Shown here piece by piece: positions 16,507 through 26,700 of a stretch of 64,000 bases of DNA. The notes beneath the pieces were generated by a model that saw only the letters and a program-made list of their open reading frames with translations, was not told where the DNA came from and did no database searches. The position numbers were made by a program, and so were the translations under genes. The first letter of the stretch is position 1; the number at the start of each line of letters is the position of its first letter. This DNA is from Methylomarinum sp. Ch1-1 (GTDB lineage Bacteria; Pseudomonadota; Gammaproteobacteria; Methylococcales; Methylomonadaceae), in assembly GCF_030717995.2 (NCBI RefSeq), contig NZ_CP157743.1, positions 1,302,001 through 1,366,000 of the forward strand, in the 5' to 3' direction.

Positions 16507-16959
16507 TTAGTTGCTTGAGGCTTGGTAGTGCACCGAGAAATCATTCAGCGTGGATAGTGCGGTATTCAGTGCTTCGGCGTTGTCCAGTTGGAAGGCGTTG
16601 ACGCCGACTCTGCTCAGATAAAAAGCCTGGTCGGCCATGAAGCCGCCGATTGCCCGAATTTCACCCTGGTAGTGATAGCGCCCTCTCAACAGTCGTGCTT
16701 GGGAAAATGCGCGGCCGTCGGTAAAGACCGGAAACTCCAGCTCGATTAGGTTGATTTTGTCCAGGTCTTCGGCAAGATCCGCGACCTCATCGCTAGTAGC
16801 CAAGCGTATGCCGATTTTTCCCTCGCGCTTTAAAATCCGCTCCTTGTCCTTTTTCCAGCGGGTCAATGTGACGCTGATGTCGCCATTGCTCAGCGCATCA
16901 TCGTCGGCGACAAAAGTCCAGGTGTTATCAGTAATCTGTTTGTCTTTAATGATTTGCAT
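16507..16959 (-). CDS. DUF934 protein associated with sulfite reductase
   Basis: 150 residues from ATG 16959 (MQIIKDKQITDNTW), chosen because upstream sequence is inside cysI. The pattern GIRLATSDEVADLAEDL, FPVFTDGRAFSQARLLRGRY and GFMADQAFYLSRVG matches DUF934, a family of unknown biochemistry found next to sulfite reductase. It overlaps the 3' end of cysI by 14 bases, so the two are very likely co-translated. Confidence 0.9.
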   Translation of the reverse strand: MQIIKDKQITDNTWTFVADDDALSNGDISVTLTRWKKDKERILKREGKIGIRLATSDEVADLAEDLDKINLIELEFPVFTDGRAFSQARLLRGRYHYQGEIRAIGGFMADQAFYLSRVGVNAFQLDNAEALNTALSTLNDFSVHYQASSN

Positions 16960-18601
16960 AGACTTGTTCTTTAAATGGGGTGAGACCGATGCGCTTGACG
17001 GTTTGTAAGAAGTTTTCCTCGTCATCGGCGCGTTGCTTGAGGTAAACGTCAAGAATTGACGTGATCGCCGGGGTAATTTGGTCTTTAGCGACGGCGGGGC
17101 CTAGGCGTTCACCGATGGCGGCCTCATTTTCCGATGAGCCGCCCAGTGTGATTTGATACCATTCCACGCCTTTTTTATCGACGCCGAGTATGCCGATATG
17201 GCCGACGCTTTGGTGGGCGCAGCCGTTCATGCAGCCGGACATGTTGATTTTGATTTCGCCGATATCGTGCAGGTAATCGAGGTCGTCTAAGGCTGCGTTG
17301 ATTTCCTTGGCGACGCCGATAGAGCCGGCGTTAGCCAATGCGCAGAAATCCAAGCCTGGACAGCAAATCATGTCGGTCGCGGTGCCGATATTCGGCGTCG
17401 CCAGGGTCAGCGCGTCCAATTGTTGCCATAGCTCAAACAGGTCGGCTTGTCTGACGTCGGCCAAGACCAGGTTTTGTCGGTGCGTGGTCCGGATTTGTCC
17501 GAAACTGTATTGGTCTGCTAAGTCGGCCACGGCATCGAGTTGGTTGGCGGTAATGTCGCCCGGAGGTGAATCCGGCGCTTTCAGGGAAATGAAGACGTTA
17601 CGGTATCCCGCTATCTTGTGGCCGACCGTGTTATGTTCGACCCAGCGAGCAAATGCCGGATCTTGTTGTCGATAGGTCTCGAAACTTAGGTCCTCGGCTG
17701 CGTTCTCTTCGTAAGCGGGGGCTTGAAATTGCGCCTGCATCGCGCGAATGCGGTCTTCGTTTAATTCCAGATCAGCCCGTATTTGCCGCCATTCTTGTTC
17801 GACCTGCTCGGCGAATTTGTCGAGCCCGGTTTCCCGCACCAGGATCTTGATTCTGGCTTTGTATTTGTTGTCGCGTCGACCGTGCAGGTTGTAAACGCGG
17901 ACGATTGCTTCCAGGTAGGATAATAAGTGTTTCTTTTCCAGGAACGGTTTGATTTCCTGACCGATCACCGGTGTTCGGCCGAGTCCGCCGCCAACCAAAA
18001 TTCTGAACCCGGTCTCGCCTTCGGCATTTTTGACGATATGTACGCCAATATCGTGGAATTGCGTGGCGGCGCGGTCTTGTTGCGAGGCGCTGACGGCGAT
18101 CTTGAATTTGCGCGGTAAATAGGCGAATTCGGGGTGCAAAATGGTCCATTGACGAATGATCTCGCAGTACGGGCGAGGGTCTTCCAGTTCGTCGGGGCAG
18201 GCGCCGGCCAGATGGTCGGTGGTGGTGTTGCGCATGCAGTTACCGCTGGTCTGGATGGCATGCATTTGCACGGTCGCCAGTTCGGCCAGGATGTCCGGGA
18301 CCTTCTTTAATTCCGGCCAATTGTATTGAACGTTTTGACGGGTCGAGAAGTGGCAGTAACCCTTGTCATAGTCGCGGGCGATGCTGGCCAGTTTGCGCAC
18401 CTGTTTGGAAGACAAGAGGCCGTAGGGAATCGCGACTCGCAACATCGGAGCGTGTGTCTGGATATAAAGGCCGTTCATCAAGCGTAAGGCGCGGAATTCA
18501 TCTTCGCCGATTTCGCCTTTTAAATACCGTTCGGTTTGCCCCCTGAACTGGGCGACGCGTTCTTCAATGAGTGTTTGATCGTTGTCGTTATACTGATACA
18601 T
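16946..18601 (-). CDS. cysI: Nitrite/sulfite reductase hemoprotein (assimilatory sulfite reductase)
   Basis: Siroheme and 4Fe-4S enzyme that reduces sulfite to sulfide by six electrons. 551 residues with two ferredoxin-like half domains and siroheme-binding regions. The cluster ligands are CCPGLDFC and CMNGC near 420-470, and arginine-rich TRQNVQ and THRQN motifs bind siroheme/sulfite. Nitrite reductases share this fold, but coupling to the DUF934 gene favours sulfur assimilation. The electron donor subunit is not in the window. Confidence 0.88.
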   Translation of the reverse strand: MYQYNDNDQTLIEERVAQFRGQTERYLKGEIGEDEFRALRLMNGLYIQTHAPMLRVAIPYGLLSSKQVRKLASIARDYDKGYCHFSTRQNVQYNWPELKKVPDILAELATVQMHAIQTSGNCMRNTTTDHLAGACPDELEDPRPYCEIIRQWTILHPEFAYLPRKFKIAVSASQQDRAATQFHDIGVHIVKNAEGETGFRILVGGGLGRTPVIGQEIKPFLEKKHLLSYLEAIVRVYNLHGRRDNKYKARIKILVRETGLDKFAEQVEQEWRQIRADLELNEDRIRAMQAQFQAPAYEENAAEDLSFETYRQQDPAFARWVEHNTVGHKIAGYRNVFISLKAPDSPPGDITANQLDAVADLADQYSFGQIRTTHRQNLVLADVRQADLFELWQQLDALTLATPNIGTATDMICCPGLDFCALANAGSIGVAKEINAALDDLDYLHDIGEIKINMSGCMNGCAHQSVGHIGILGVDKKGVEWYQITLGGSSENEAAIGERLGPAVAKDQITPAITSILDVYLKQRADDEENFLQTVKRIGLTPFKEQVYANH

Positions 18602-18758
18602 GGGCGTTGTGCGCTATGGGTAGCGAGTTAGATTTTTGCCGCCCATGATATACCGGACGCGATTAAATGACAAAGTTAATTAGATGGGATACCATACGCG
18701 GTTGTTTTGATTTGCTGTAGATAATAATTTTTAACTTTATTAAGGGTAGGGGGTTGCT

Positions 18759-20120
18759 TTGTCGCGCTTATTATTGATCTTTATGGGTCTTTTTGTGGTG
18801 CCGGAAATGGCTATGGCCGCGGAATTCGCCAATCTGGGGCTGACCGGCACGGAAAGGGGCATTTACACCGTGCTGATTTTCATCATCGCCTATGGCTTTG
18901 TCATGGCGGAAGAATTTACCGGTCTGCGCAAATCCAAACCGGTCATCCTGGTGGCCGGGATTATTTGGGCCCATGCCGCCGTGTTGGCCAGCAATGCGGG
19001 GGTTTCGGTCGAAGCGGTGCATGAGGCCTTCGAATTCAATTTGAAAGAGTATGCCGAATTGATGCTGTTCCTGCTGGTGGCGATGACTTATATCAACGCC
19101 ATGGCTGAACGCGATGTGTTTGAGGCGCTGCGTTCCTGGCTGGTCAGGAAACAATTTGGTTATCGGAAGTTGTTTTGGATTACCGGGGTGATCACCTTCT
19201 TCCTGTCCGCCGTTGCCGATAACCTGACCTCGGCATTGTTGGTCGGCGCGGTCGTGATGGCGGTGGGCAAGAACAATGAAAAATTCGTCACCATCGGTTT
19301 TGTCAATCTGGTGGTCGCGGCCAATGCCGGCGGCGCCTTCAGTCCGTTCGGCGATATCACGACGCTGATGGTCTGGCAAGCCGGCTATGCGGAGTTTTTC
19401 GACTTCTTTAAATTGTTCGTGCCTTCCGCCGTTAACTATCTGGTGCCGGCGGTCTTCATGTACATGGCGGTCCCCGACGAGCGTCCTGAAGCCACTCATG
19501 AGGAAGCGGTGCAAATGAAACCAGGCGCGATTCAAGTCTGCGCTTTGTTTTTATTGACTATCGTGACCGCGGTCAGCTTCAAGCAGTTCCTGCATCTGCC
19601 GCCTTTCATGGGCATGATGACGGGCTTGTCATTCCTGTTGATTTACGGTTTTAGATTGAAGCTGTTGTATCATTCCGATGAGAACGACCCCTTCGATATT
19701 TTCAATAAGGTGCGTGATGCGGAATGGGATACGCTGTTCTTCTTTTTCGGCGTGGTGTTCGCCGTCGGCGGCCTGGGTTATATCGGCTATCTGGAATTGT
19801 TGTCCGGCGCGATGTACGACGGTCTGGGTCAAACCGGCGCCAATATCCTGGTCGGCATATTGTCGGCAATCGTTGATAATATTCCGGTGATGTTCGCGGT
19901 GCTGAGCATGAACCTGGACATGGACCTCTATCAATGGTTGTTGGTGACGTTGACCGCCGGCGTCGGTGGTTCGATGTTGTCGATTGGTTCGGCGGCCGGC
20001 GTCGCCTTGATGGGGCAGTCGAAACATAAATACACCTTCTTCAGTCATTTGAAGTGGACTCCGGCGATTGCGGGTGGTTATGCCGCCAGTATCTTTGTTC
20101 ACTACCTGGTTAACGGGTAG
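18759..20120 (+). CDS. nhaD: Sodium/proton antiporter NhaD type
   Basis: Inner-membrane Na+/H+ antiporter of the ion transporter superfamily. 453 residues with an N-terminal hydrophobic/signal segment and about ten further membrane segments. Motifs: SAVADNLTSALLVGAVV, NAGGAFSPFGDITTLMVWQAG and the second half GILSAIVDNIPVMFAV, which hold conserved Asp/Asn residues. The start is taken as TTG 18759 because AGGGTAGGGGG ends about 5 bases upstream; ATG 18783 is the alternative. Confidence 0.92.
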   Translation: MSRLLLIFMGLFVVPEMAMAAEFANLGLTGTERGIYTVLIFIIAYGFVMAEEFTGLRKSKPVILVAGIIWAHAAVLASNAGVSVEAVHEAFEFNLKEYAELMLFLLVAMTYINAMAERDVFEALRSWLVRKQFGYRKLFWITGVITFFLSAVADNLTSALLVGAVVMAVGKNNEKFVTIGFVNLVVAANAGGAFSPFGDITTLMVWQAGYAEFFDFFKLFVPSAVNYLVPAVFMYMAVPDERPEATHEEAVQMKPGAIQVCALFLLTIVTAVSFKQFLHLPPFMGMMTGLSFLLIYGFRLKLLYHSDENDPFDIFNKVRDAEWDTLFFFFGVVFAVGGLGYIGYLELLSGAMYDGLGQTGANILVGILSAIVDNIPVMFAVLSMNLDMDLYQWLLVTLTAGVGGSMLSIGSAAGVALMGQSKHKYTFFSHLKWTPAIAGGYAASIFVHYLVNG

Positions 20121-20165
20121 TTCGGTTATTTCGCTATTGATTGCGAAGCCTATAGGAGAAGCCTG

Positions 20166-21521
20166 ATGGCCAAGCGAAATCGCGGTTGGCGTCAGGCTTT
20201 CTCCGTCTATGTCCAGCCACGCGTGCTGGGTATGATCTTCCTCGGCTTTTCCGCCGGTCTTCCTTTTTTATTGGTTTTTTCCACCCTGTCGGCCTGGTTG
20301 CGCGATGAAGGCATCGCTCTTTCCGTCATCGGTTATTTCAGCTGGGTCGGGGTCACCTATTCCACCAAGGTGTTCTGGGCGCCGGTGATCGACCGCATGG
20401 CGCTGCCTGGATTGACTCGTTTGCTGGGTAAAAGGCGTGGCTGGATGCTGATTGCGCAGCTGGGGATCGCATTGGGTTTGGTCGGCATGGGCAGCTCCGA
20501 TGTGCATCAGCAACTGCAGCAAATCGCCTTGCTGGCGGTTGCCGTGGCGTTTTGTTCCTCCATTCAGGATATCGTCGTCGATGCTTACCGGATTGAGGCG
20601 GCCGTGCCCGAATATCAGGGCGCGATGGCGGCGGCTTATGTGTTCGGTTATCGCGTGGCGCTGTTGGTGGCTGGCGCGGGTGCGTTCTATATTGCCGACT
20701 TCAGTGATTGGCGGACGGCTTATTATGCGATGGCCTCAGCGATGTCGGTCGGGATCGTCGCAACCTTGCTGGTCGCCGAGCCCGAGCATCGAAGTGATCA
20801 GCAAGCCGAGGCGATAGAAGGAAGTGTCGAGTCTGCGCTGGGTGTCGATAGGAAGATTGGCGGGCCGATGAAGCTGATCGCCTGGTTTTCGGATGCCGTC
20901 GTCAGTCCGTTTGTCGAATTTTTTGTCCGTAATGGCAAAACAGGCTTGTTGATATTGTGTTTGATCGCGACTTACCGGTTGAGCGACATTACCATGGGGG
21001 TGATGGCGAATCCGTTTTATCTGGATTTGGGATTCAGCAAAAAAGAAATTGCCGAAATCAGCAAGCTGTTCGGTTTTGTCATGACCATTTTGGGCGCCTC
21101 ATTAGGCGGAGTGCTGGTCGTGCGTTTTGGCATCATGCGACCTTTGTTGTTGGGGGCGGTGATGGTGGCGTCGACCAATCTGTTGTTTGCGTTGCTGGCC
21201 GTGAGTGAGCCTAGTTTGATGCTGCTGGCCGGCGTGATCAGCGCCGATAACTTGAGTGGCGGGATCGCCTCGGCGGTTTTTATCGCCTATTTGTCGAGCA
21301 TGACCAACAGTACTTATACCGCGACTCAATACGCCTTGTTCAGCTCTCTGATGACCTTGCCGGCAAAATTGCTGGGCGGCCTGTCCGGGCGGGTGGTGGA
21401 GCAATACGGCTATGAATCGTTCTTCATCTATGCCGCCGTGGTCGGTTTGCCTGCGATCATTCTGGCCGCCACCCTGTTGGCGTTACAGCGGGTTGCTAGA
21501 ACGGATAGTCATAATCGATGA
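20166..21521 (+). CDS. ampG: AmpG-like muropeptide permease (MFS)
   Basis: Inner-membrane major facilitator protein with about 12-14 membrane segments. The segment GFSAGLPFLLVFSTLSAWLRDEG and FWAPVIDRM are characteristic of AmpG, which imports GlcNAc-anhydro-muropeptides for cell-wall recycling. CSSIQDIVVDAYRIE is also a family pattern. 451 residues. It lies 45 bases after nhaD on the same strand, and its last 26 bases overlap the convergent xthA gene. Confidence 0.88.
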   Translation: MAKRNRGWRQAFSVYVQPRVLGMIFLGFSAGLPFLLVFSTLSAWLRDEGIALSVIGYFSWVGVTYSTKVFWAPVIDRMALPGLTRLLGKRRGWMLIAQLGIALGLVGMGSSDVHQQLQQIALLAVAVAFCSSIQDIVVDAYRIEAAVPEYQGAMAAAYVFGYRVALLVAGAGAFYIADFSDWRTAYYAMASAMSVGIVATLLVAEPEHRSDQQAEAIEGSVESALGVDRKIGGPMKLIAWFSDAVVSPFVEFFVRNGKTGLLILCLIATYRLSDITMGVMANPFYLDLGFSKKEIAEISKLFGFVMTILGASLGGVLVVRFGIMRPLLLGAVMVASTNLLFALLAVSEPSLMLLAGVISADNLSGGIASAVFIAYLSSMTNSTYTATQYALFSSLMTLPAKLLGGLSGRVVEQYGYESFFIYAAVVGLPAIILAATLLALQRVARTDSHNR

Positions 21522-22269
21522 TCAACGGGGCGTGATCGGAAAAGCGTTCATTCTTATAGATCGACGTCGAGCGGATTTTGTCCCTCAGCGTCTTGTTGAT
21601 CACCTGGTAATCGATGCGCCAACCGACATTCTTGCTCCAAGCCTGACCGCGGTTGGACCACCACGTATATTGTTCTGCTTCCTGGTTGATCAGGCGGAAA
21701 GCGTCGAACCAGAGTTTGTCGTCGAATAAGCGATCCAGCCAAGCCCGCTCTTCCGGCAGGAAACCTGAATTTTTTCGGTTGCCTCGCCAGTTCTTCAGGT
21801 CGATCTCCTTGTGAGCGATATTCCAATCGCCGCAAATGATGTAGTCGCGGCCATTTCGACCGATTTCCTGTAAATAAGGCAGCAAATAATCCAGTACGTT
21901 GAATTTAATCGCCTGTCTTTCTTCGCCGGAAGAGCCGGAAGGCAGGTATAGGGAGATAACGCTTAAATTGTCGAATTGTGCTTCGATGTAACGGCCCTCG
22001 GCATCCAGCTTTTTCCAGCCGATGCCCTCGTTGATCGCGCAGGGCTTTTTTTTGCAGTAGATGGCGACGCCGCTATAGCCTTTTTTCTCGGCGTCATGGT
22101 AAAAGCAATGATAGTCTGTCGGCCAGAAGGCGTCGGCTTTGAGTTGTTCGACCTGGGCCTTGGTTTCCTGGATGCAAACGACGTCGGCGTTTTGCTGTCG
22201 CAGCCATTGAAAAAAGCCTTTTCTTTCGGCCGCGCGGATGCCGTTGGCATTTAACGTAATGATGCGCAT
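21496..22269 (-). CDS. xthA: Exodeoxyribonuclease III
   Basis: AP endonuclease and 3'-5' exonuclease for base excision repair. 257 residues of the endonuclease/exonuclease/phosphatase fold. Motifs: LNANGIRAA, CIQETKAQ (metal Glu), SGVAIY, GDWNIAHKEIDL (Asp/Asn), WRIDYQ and SDHAPLIIDYD (catalytic His). It runs into the 3' end of ampG tail to tail. Confidence 0.95.
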   Translation of the reverse strand: MRIITLNANGIRAAERKGFFQWLRQQNADVVCIQETKAQVEQLKADAFWPTDYHCFYHDAEKKGYSGVAIYCKKKPCAINEGIGWKKLDAEGRYIEAQFDNLSVISLYLPSGSSGEERQAIKFNVLDYLLPYLQEIGRNGRDYIICGDWNIAHKEIDLKNWRGNRKNSGFLPEERAWLDRLFDDKLWFDAFRLINQEAEQYTWWSNRGQAWSKNVGWRIDYQVINKTLRDKIRSTSIYKNERFSDHAPLIIDYDYPF

Positions 22270-22363
22270 ATGAAAAACACGGTTGCGGATTGTTTGAGGA
22301 AGACGTATTATACGCAGTTCTCTATTAAGTATGTAGCCCGTAACGGGGGAATGTGAAAACGAT

Positions 22364-22564
22364 ATGAAACCAGAAATTCATCCTGAATATAAACAAATTA
22401 CTGTAACCTGTGGCTGTGGTAACACATTCGTAACGGGTTCCGTTTTAGCCAAAGATCTGCATGTGGAAGTTTGTTCGGCCTGTCATCCTTTCTATACAGG
22501 CAAGCAAAGAGTGGTGGATACCGCCGGTCGTGTAGACAAGTTCCGCAAGAAATTCGGAAAATAA
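22364..22564 (+). CDS. rpmE: 50S ribosomal protein L31 (zinc-binding type)
   Basis: 66 residues, [20 protein letters not shown], with CGC and CSAC zinc ligands typical of the C+ type L31, and the HPFYTGKQ motif. The cysteines imply zinc-replete expression; a cysteine-free paralogue, if any, is not here. Followed 52 bases downstream by gltA. Confidence 0.97.
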   Translation: MKPEIHPEYKQITVTCGCGNTFVTGSVLAKDLHVEVCSACHPFYTGKQRVVDTAGRVDKFRKKFGK

Positions 22565-22616
22565 GCTTGTTCATGCGGCAATTTTGCAATGTACAGTAGA
22601 CCAAGAGAGTTCTGAT

Positions 22617-23924
22617 ATGGCACAAGAAAAGGCATCTATCGCTCTTGAATCGTCAGGCGAAAAAGCGGAGTTTTCCTTGGTCAAAGGAACTCAGGGCGCG
22701 CCGGCGATCGATATTGGGACCCTGCATAAACAGCTTGGGGTCTTTACCTATGATCCTGGTTTTATGTCAACCGCAAGTTGTAAAAGTGCAATTACCTATA
22801 TCGACGGCGAAAAAGGCATTCTACTGTATCGCGGCTATCCGATCGAGCAGCTGGCGAAACACAGCTCTTTTCTAGAAGTGGCTTATCTATTGATGAATGG
22901 TGAGTTGCCGACGGAAGATCAGCTGTATTCATTCACCGACGAGATCAATCATCACGCCATGCTGCATGAGGCATTGAGAAGCTTTTTTGACGGCTTTCAT
23001 TATGATGCGCATCCGATGGCGATGATGGTGGGCGTGATGGGGTCGTTATCGGCCTTTTATCATAGTGAGCTGAACATGGAAGACCCCGAGCATCGGCGCA
23101 TATCGGCGATGCGTATGTTGGCGAAAGTGCCCACGATCGCGGCGGCTTGTTACAGGCATTCGGCGGGGTGGCCTTTTGTTTATCCACGCGTCGACCTCGG
23201 TTATTGCGAAAATTTTATGAACATGATGTTTTCGCTGCCATCGCAAAAGTTCATCGGTGTCGATCAGTATATCGATCCGGTCGCCATCAAGGCGCTGAAT
23301 ATTCTGTTTATTCTTCATGCCGATCATGAGCAGAACGCCAGCACCTCGACGGTGCGTCTGGCCAGCAGCACCGGCGCCAACCCTTATGCCTGCGTGGCGG
23401 CGGGGATTTCCGCATTATGGGGCCCCGCCCACGGCGGCGCCAATGAGGCGGTGCTGAGCATGTTGTCTGAAATCGGCAGCGTTGATAGGATTCCGGAATT
23501 TATTGCTCGAGCCAAGGATAAAAACGATCCTTTCCGCTTGATGGGCTTCGGTCACAGGGTTTATAAAAATTTCGATCCGCGCGCGACCATTATTCGTGAA
23601 ACTTGCTATGAGGTGCTGGAAAAATACTCCAATAACGATCCGTTGTTTGAGTTGGCGCTAGCGCTGGAAGAACACGCCTTAAAGGATGACTATTTCATCG
23701 AAAAGAAACTCTATCCGAATGTCGATTTTTATTCCGGCATTATCTATAAGGCTTTGAAAATCCCGGAAGATATGTTTACCGTGATGTTCGTCATCGCGCG
23801 TACGGCCGGCTGGGTCTCCCATTGGTTGGAGATGATGGCCGAATCGAATCATCGTATCGGCCGGCCTAGGCAAATCTATACCGGCTACGATCAGCGGGAG
23901 TATGTCGCGAAAGAAAATCGCTGA
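22617..23924 (+). CDS. gltA: Citrate synthase (type II)
   Basis: Condenses acetyl-CoA and oxaloacetate at the entry of the TCA cycle. 435 residues from ATG 22617 ([10 protein letters not shown]); an upstream TTG or similar start would only add a non-conserved tail. Active-site motifs: [31 protein letters not shown] (His) and [14 protein letters not shown] (His and Arg). The length and insertions are those of the Gram-negative NADH-sensitive hexameric type. Confidence 0.95.
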   Translation: MAQEKASIALESSGEKAEFSLVKGTQGAPAIDIGTLHKQLGVFTYDPGFMSTASCKSAITYIDGEKGILLYRGYPIEQLAKHSSFLEVAYLLMNGELPTEDQLYSFTDEINHHAMLHEALRSFFDGFHYDAHPMAMMVGVMGSLSAFYHSELNMEDPEHRRISAMRMLAKVPTIAAACYRHSAGWPFVYPRVDLGYCENFMNMMFSLPSQKFIGVDQYIDPVAIKALNILFILHADHEQNASTSTVRLASSTGANPYACVAAGISALWGPAHGGANEAVLSMLSEIGSVDRIPEFIARAKDKNDPFRLMGFGHRVYKNFDPRATIIRETCYEVLEKYSNNDPLFELALALEEHALKDDYFIEKKLYPNVDFYSGIIYKALKIPEDMFTVMFVIARTAGWVSHWLEMMAESNHRIGRPRQIYTGYDQREYVAKENR

Positions 23925-24125
23925 CACGCCTAGAGAGGGGCCGGTCTCGGCTTCTTTATCGCTAAATTTCGCCATTCCGCGGCGCTTATGACCCAGGCTT
24001 TAGAATGCAACGACGCCGCGAATCTGATAGGCGGCGCCTGACTGCCGGTCGACTCGACCGAAGCTTCCTTTGACTTTGCCCTACGCCAAGACCGCAGCCC
24101 GGTTTATATTCGGCGAGAGAGTGGG

Positions 24126-26486
24126 TTAAAACAATCCTGTACCCAGTGACGGGTCGCCTTGTTCATTGCTGATCGGTGCTGGTGAGTATTGAGTCGGCAT
24201 GTTTTTATGTCTGAAATATTCCCAGATTCCTGTTTCACTGTCCGGCCGGGCGAGTAAGCCGGTTTGCGGATTGATAAAGGCGCGGCCGATGCCGTCTGGT
24301 TTTTCCAGGGCATGTTCCGGCTGATCTTTCAAGGCCGTTTTCATGAATTCGATCCACATCGGGAGGGCGGCTCTGCTGCCGGTTTCTCCGCGGCCTAAAG
24401 GTTTGGAGTCGTCAAAACCCAGCCATGCGGTCGCCGCTATTTCCGAAGTAAAGCCGTTAAACCAGGCGTCTCGCTGTTCATTGGTGGTGCCTGTTTTTCC
24501 GGCTAAGTCGGAGCGCTGCAACGCCCTTTTCGCTCGCGTTGCCGTACCGCGTTGTACAACGTCTCTCAATAGGCTGTTCATCAAAAAATTGACTTCGCGG
24601 CTAATGATGCGCGGCGCATAGCCGGGATGAGTGCTGTGCGTCTCCTCGCAGTCCGGACAGGCGATGGCCGGCTCATGTTCAAATTCTATTTCGCCGTTTT
24701 TATTTTCAATGCGGCTGATGAAATACGGCTCAATCAGAAAGCCGCCATTAGCGAATGTGGCGTACATTCTTGCCATTTGCAGCGGCGTGGCGTAACCGCT
24801 GCCTAGCGCCAGGGAGAGGCTGTTGGGCAATTGTTCCTGTTTGAAACCGAAGCGTAAGGCGGTCTGGCTAACTTCCGCTATGCCCAGTTCGCGTAGCAGT
24901 CTGATCGAAATCAGATTGCGTGATTTGCGCAATGCCGTTCTTAACGGCGTCGGGCCGAAGAATTTGCGGCTATAGTTTTCCGGTCTCCAGTTGCTCTCTT
25001 GATTGGGGCCTTCAACAACAACGGGGGCATCATTAATGATGCTGGCCGGGGTAAAGCCATGTTCAAGCGCAGTCGTATAGATGATGGGTTTAAATCCAGA
25101 TCCTGGTTGACGCTTAGATTGAATGGCGCGGTTGTATTTGTTATGGAAAAAATCAAATCCTCCGGAAAGCGCCAGTATGGCGCCAGTTTGGGGATTCAAG
25201 GCGACGAAGCCCGCTTCTGTTTCGGGAACTTGCGCCAGGGCCCAGCTTTGGTCCTCTAATTGTCTGACTCGGATGAGATCGTTGACGGCGAGGATATCAG
25301 ACGGCGATTTTAATTTCGCCCCTAGAGAGTATCTGCTTTTGAATGCTCGCGCCCATTCGATGTTTCGCCAAGGGAGGGTTATTTCGGCACGGTCGGCCAG
25401 TATCGCCGTAGCCGATTTGTCGGTGAGCGCTGTAATCACGGCGATCTGGGTGTCGCCGACGACATCGGCTGCAAATGGCTTTGCCGGATCCTGTTTTTTA
25501 TGCGGCAGGCTCCTATAGCCGTGGCGCTGATCGTATGCATGCAAGGCGTATTTCAGGGCATGGTCGGCCGTCGATTGAAGCTCGCTGGTAATGGTGGTGT
25601 AAACATTCAGCCCACGTGTGTAAGCCTCTTCGCCGTATTGCTCGTAGAGTTTCTGGCGCACCATTTCCGCGATATAGGGGGCGGAGAACTCTGAGTCATT
25701 GCTATTCAGTGCCGCGGTCACCGGAGCATTCAATGCGCTGTCGAATTGTTGCTGATCGATGTAAGAAAGTTCTCGCATGCGCCGAAGCACATAGTTGCGC
25801 CTTAATAACGCTCTTTCCGGATCGGTCACCGGATTATAATTCGACGGCGCCTTGGGTAGGCCCGCCAACATCGCCATTTGCGCCAAATCAAGCTCCGACA
25901 AGGGTTTGCCGTAGTAGGTCAGGGCGGCGGCGGCGATGCCATAGGAGCGATGGCCCAGGTAAATCTTGTTTAGATACAGTTGCAGAATTTTATCTTTGCT
26001 GTATTCCTGTTCGATTTTTAGCGCCAGGATGATTTCCTTGATTTTGCGTACATAGGTCTTTTCGCGGCTCAGTAAAAAGTTGCGAGCCACTTGCATGGTG
26101 ATGGTGCTGCCGCCCTGTTTCTTTTTACCAGTCAGGATTAATTGTATTACGGCGCGCAAAAGGCCTTGATAGTCGACGCCGGGGTGCTCATAAAAACGGT
26201 CGTCTTCGGCGGCAAGGAAGGCATTGATTTGCTGGCGAGGGATATCCTCGGCATTAATCGGAATGCGTTTTTTTTCGCCAAAGCGAGCGATCAGTTGATG
26301 GTCGGCGGTGAAGATGCTCAGCGGTATCTGATACTGAACATGATGCAATTGTTTGACATCAGGCAGTTGTTCTTCCAGTTGCCGATAAACTAAATAACTG
26401 AAAAGAACAACGCTAGCAGACAAAAAAACGGCGACCAGCGTCAGCCATTTAAAGGTTGTTTTGAGATAGGTTCGGTGTGTAGGCAC
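24126..26486 (-). CDS. mrcA: Penicillin-binding protein 1A
   Basis: Bifunctional peptidoglycan glycosyltransferase and transpeptidase, anchored in the inner membrane by an N-terminal helix (about 13-35). The transglycosylase domain has EDDRFYEHPGVD and KKKQGGSTITMQVARN. The transpeptidase has RQPGSGFKP (catalytic Ser), an SRN triad and GKTGTTNEQRDAWF. 786 residues. It is transcribed away from pilM, the usual mrcA/pilMNOPQ arrangement. Confidence 0.95.
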   Translation of the reverse strand: MPTHRTYLKTTFKWLTLVAVFLSASVVLFSYLVYRQLEEQLPDVKQLHHVQYQIPLSIFTADHQLIARFGEKKRIPINAEDIPRQQINAFLAAEDDRFYEHPGVDYQGLLRAVIQLILTGKKKQGGSTITMQVARNFLLSREKTYVRKIKEIILALKIEQEYSKDKILQLYLNKIYLGHRSYGIAAAALTYYGKPLSELDLAQMAMLAGLPKAPSNYNPVTDPERALLRRNYVLRRMRELSYIDQQQFDSALNAPVTAALNSNDSEFSAPYIAEMVRQKLYEQYGEEAYTRGLNVYTTITSELQSTADHALKYALHAYDQRHGYRSLPHKKQDPAKPFAADVVGDTQIAVITALTDKSATAILADRAEITLPWRNIEWARAFKSRYSLGAKLKSPSDILAVNDLIRVRQLEDQSWALAQVPETEAGFVALNPQTGAILALSGGFDFFHNKYNRAIQSKRQPGSGFKPIIYTTALEHGFTPASIINDAPVVVEGPNQESNWRPENYSRKFFGPTPLRTALRKSRNLISIRLLRELGIAEVSQTALRFGFKQEQLPNSLSLALGSGYATPLQMARMYATFANGGFLIEPYFISRIENKNGEIEFEHEPAIACPDCEETHSTHPGYAPRIISREVNFLMNSLLRDVVQRGTATRAKRALQRSDLAGKTGTTNEQRDAWFNGFTSEIAATAWLGFDDSKPLGRGETGSRAALPMWIEFMKTALKDQPEHALEKPDGIGRAFINPQTGLLARPDSETGIWEYFRHKNMPTQYSPAPISNEQGDPSLGTGLF

Positions 26487-26602
26487 TGTACTCCGAAAAA
26501 ATTGAGCTCAAGAAGCGGGTCAAAATACCTTCTTTTTATGACTAGGACAACAGAAATTTTAAATAAACCGGGTGTTCGCCTGTGAAAAAATAAAAACGCT
26601 AC

Positions 26603-26654
26603 TATACTTTTGTGGAAAGCGGATTTGCCGCTTATTGTCGGAAACAATAAGCGG
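26603..26654 (+). promoter_or_regulatory. Possible -10 box and leader hairpin upstream of pilM
   Basis: TATACT at 26603-26608 could be a -10 box, with no clear -35. Downstream, CCGCTTATTGT (26628-26638) pairs perfectly with ACAATAAGCGG (26644-26654) around the loop CGGAA. The hairpin lies about 46 bases before the pilM ATG and is not followed by a U tract, so it would sit in the 5' leader. Confidence 0.4.
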
Positions 26655-26700
26655 TCGAAGCGCATAAATTTAAGCCACAACGTCTTAAAAGGGTTTATTC

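Noticed and set aside
18771-19535. 254-codon reading frame antisense to nhaD
   Set aside because: His- and Gln-rich low-complexity translation opposite a clear transporter gene; no motif.
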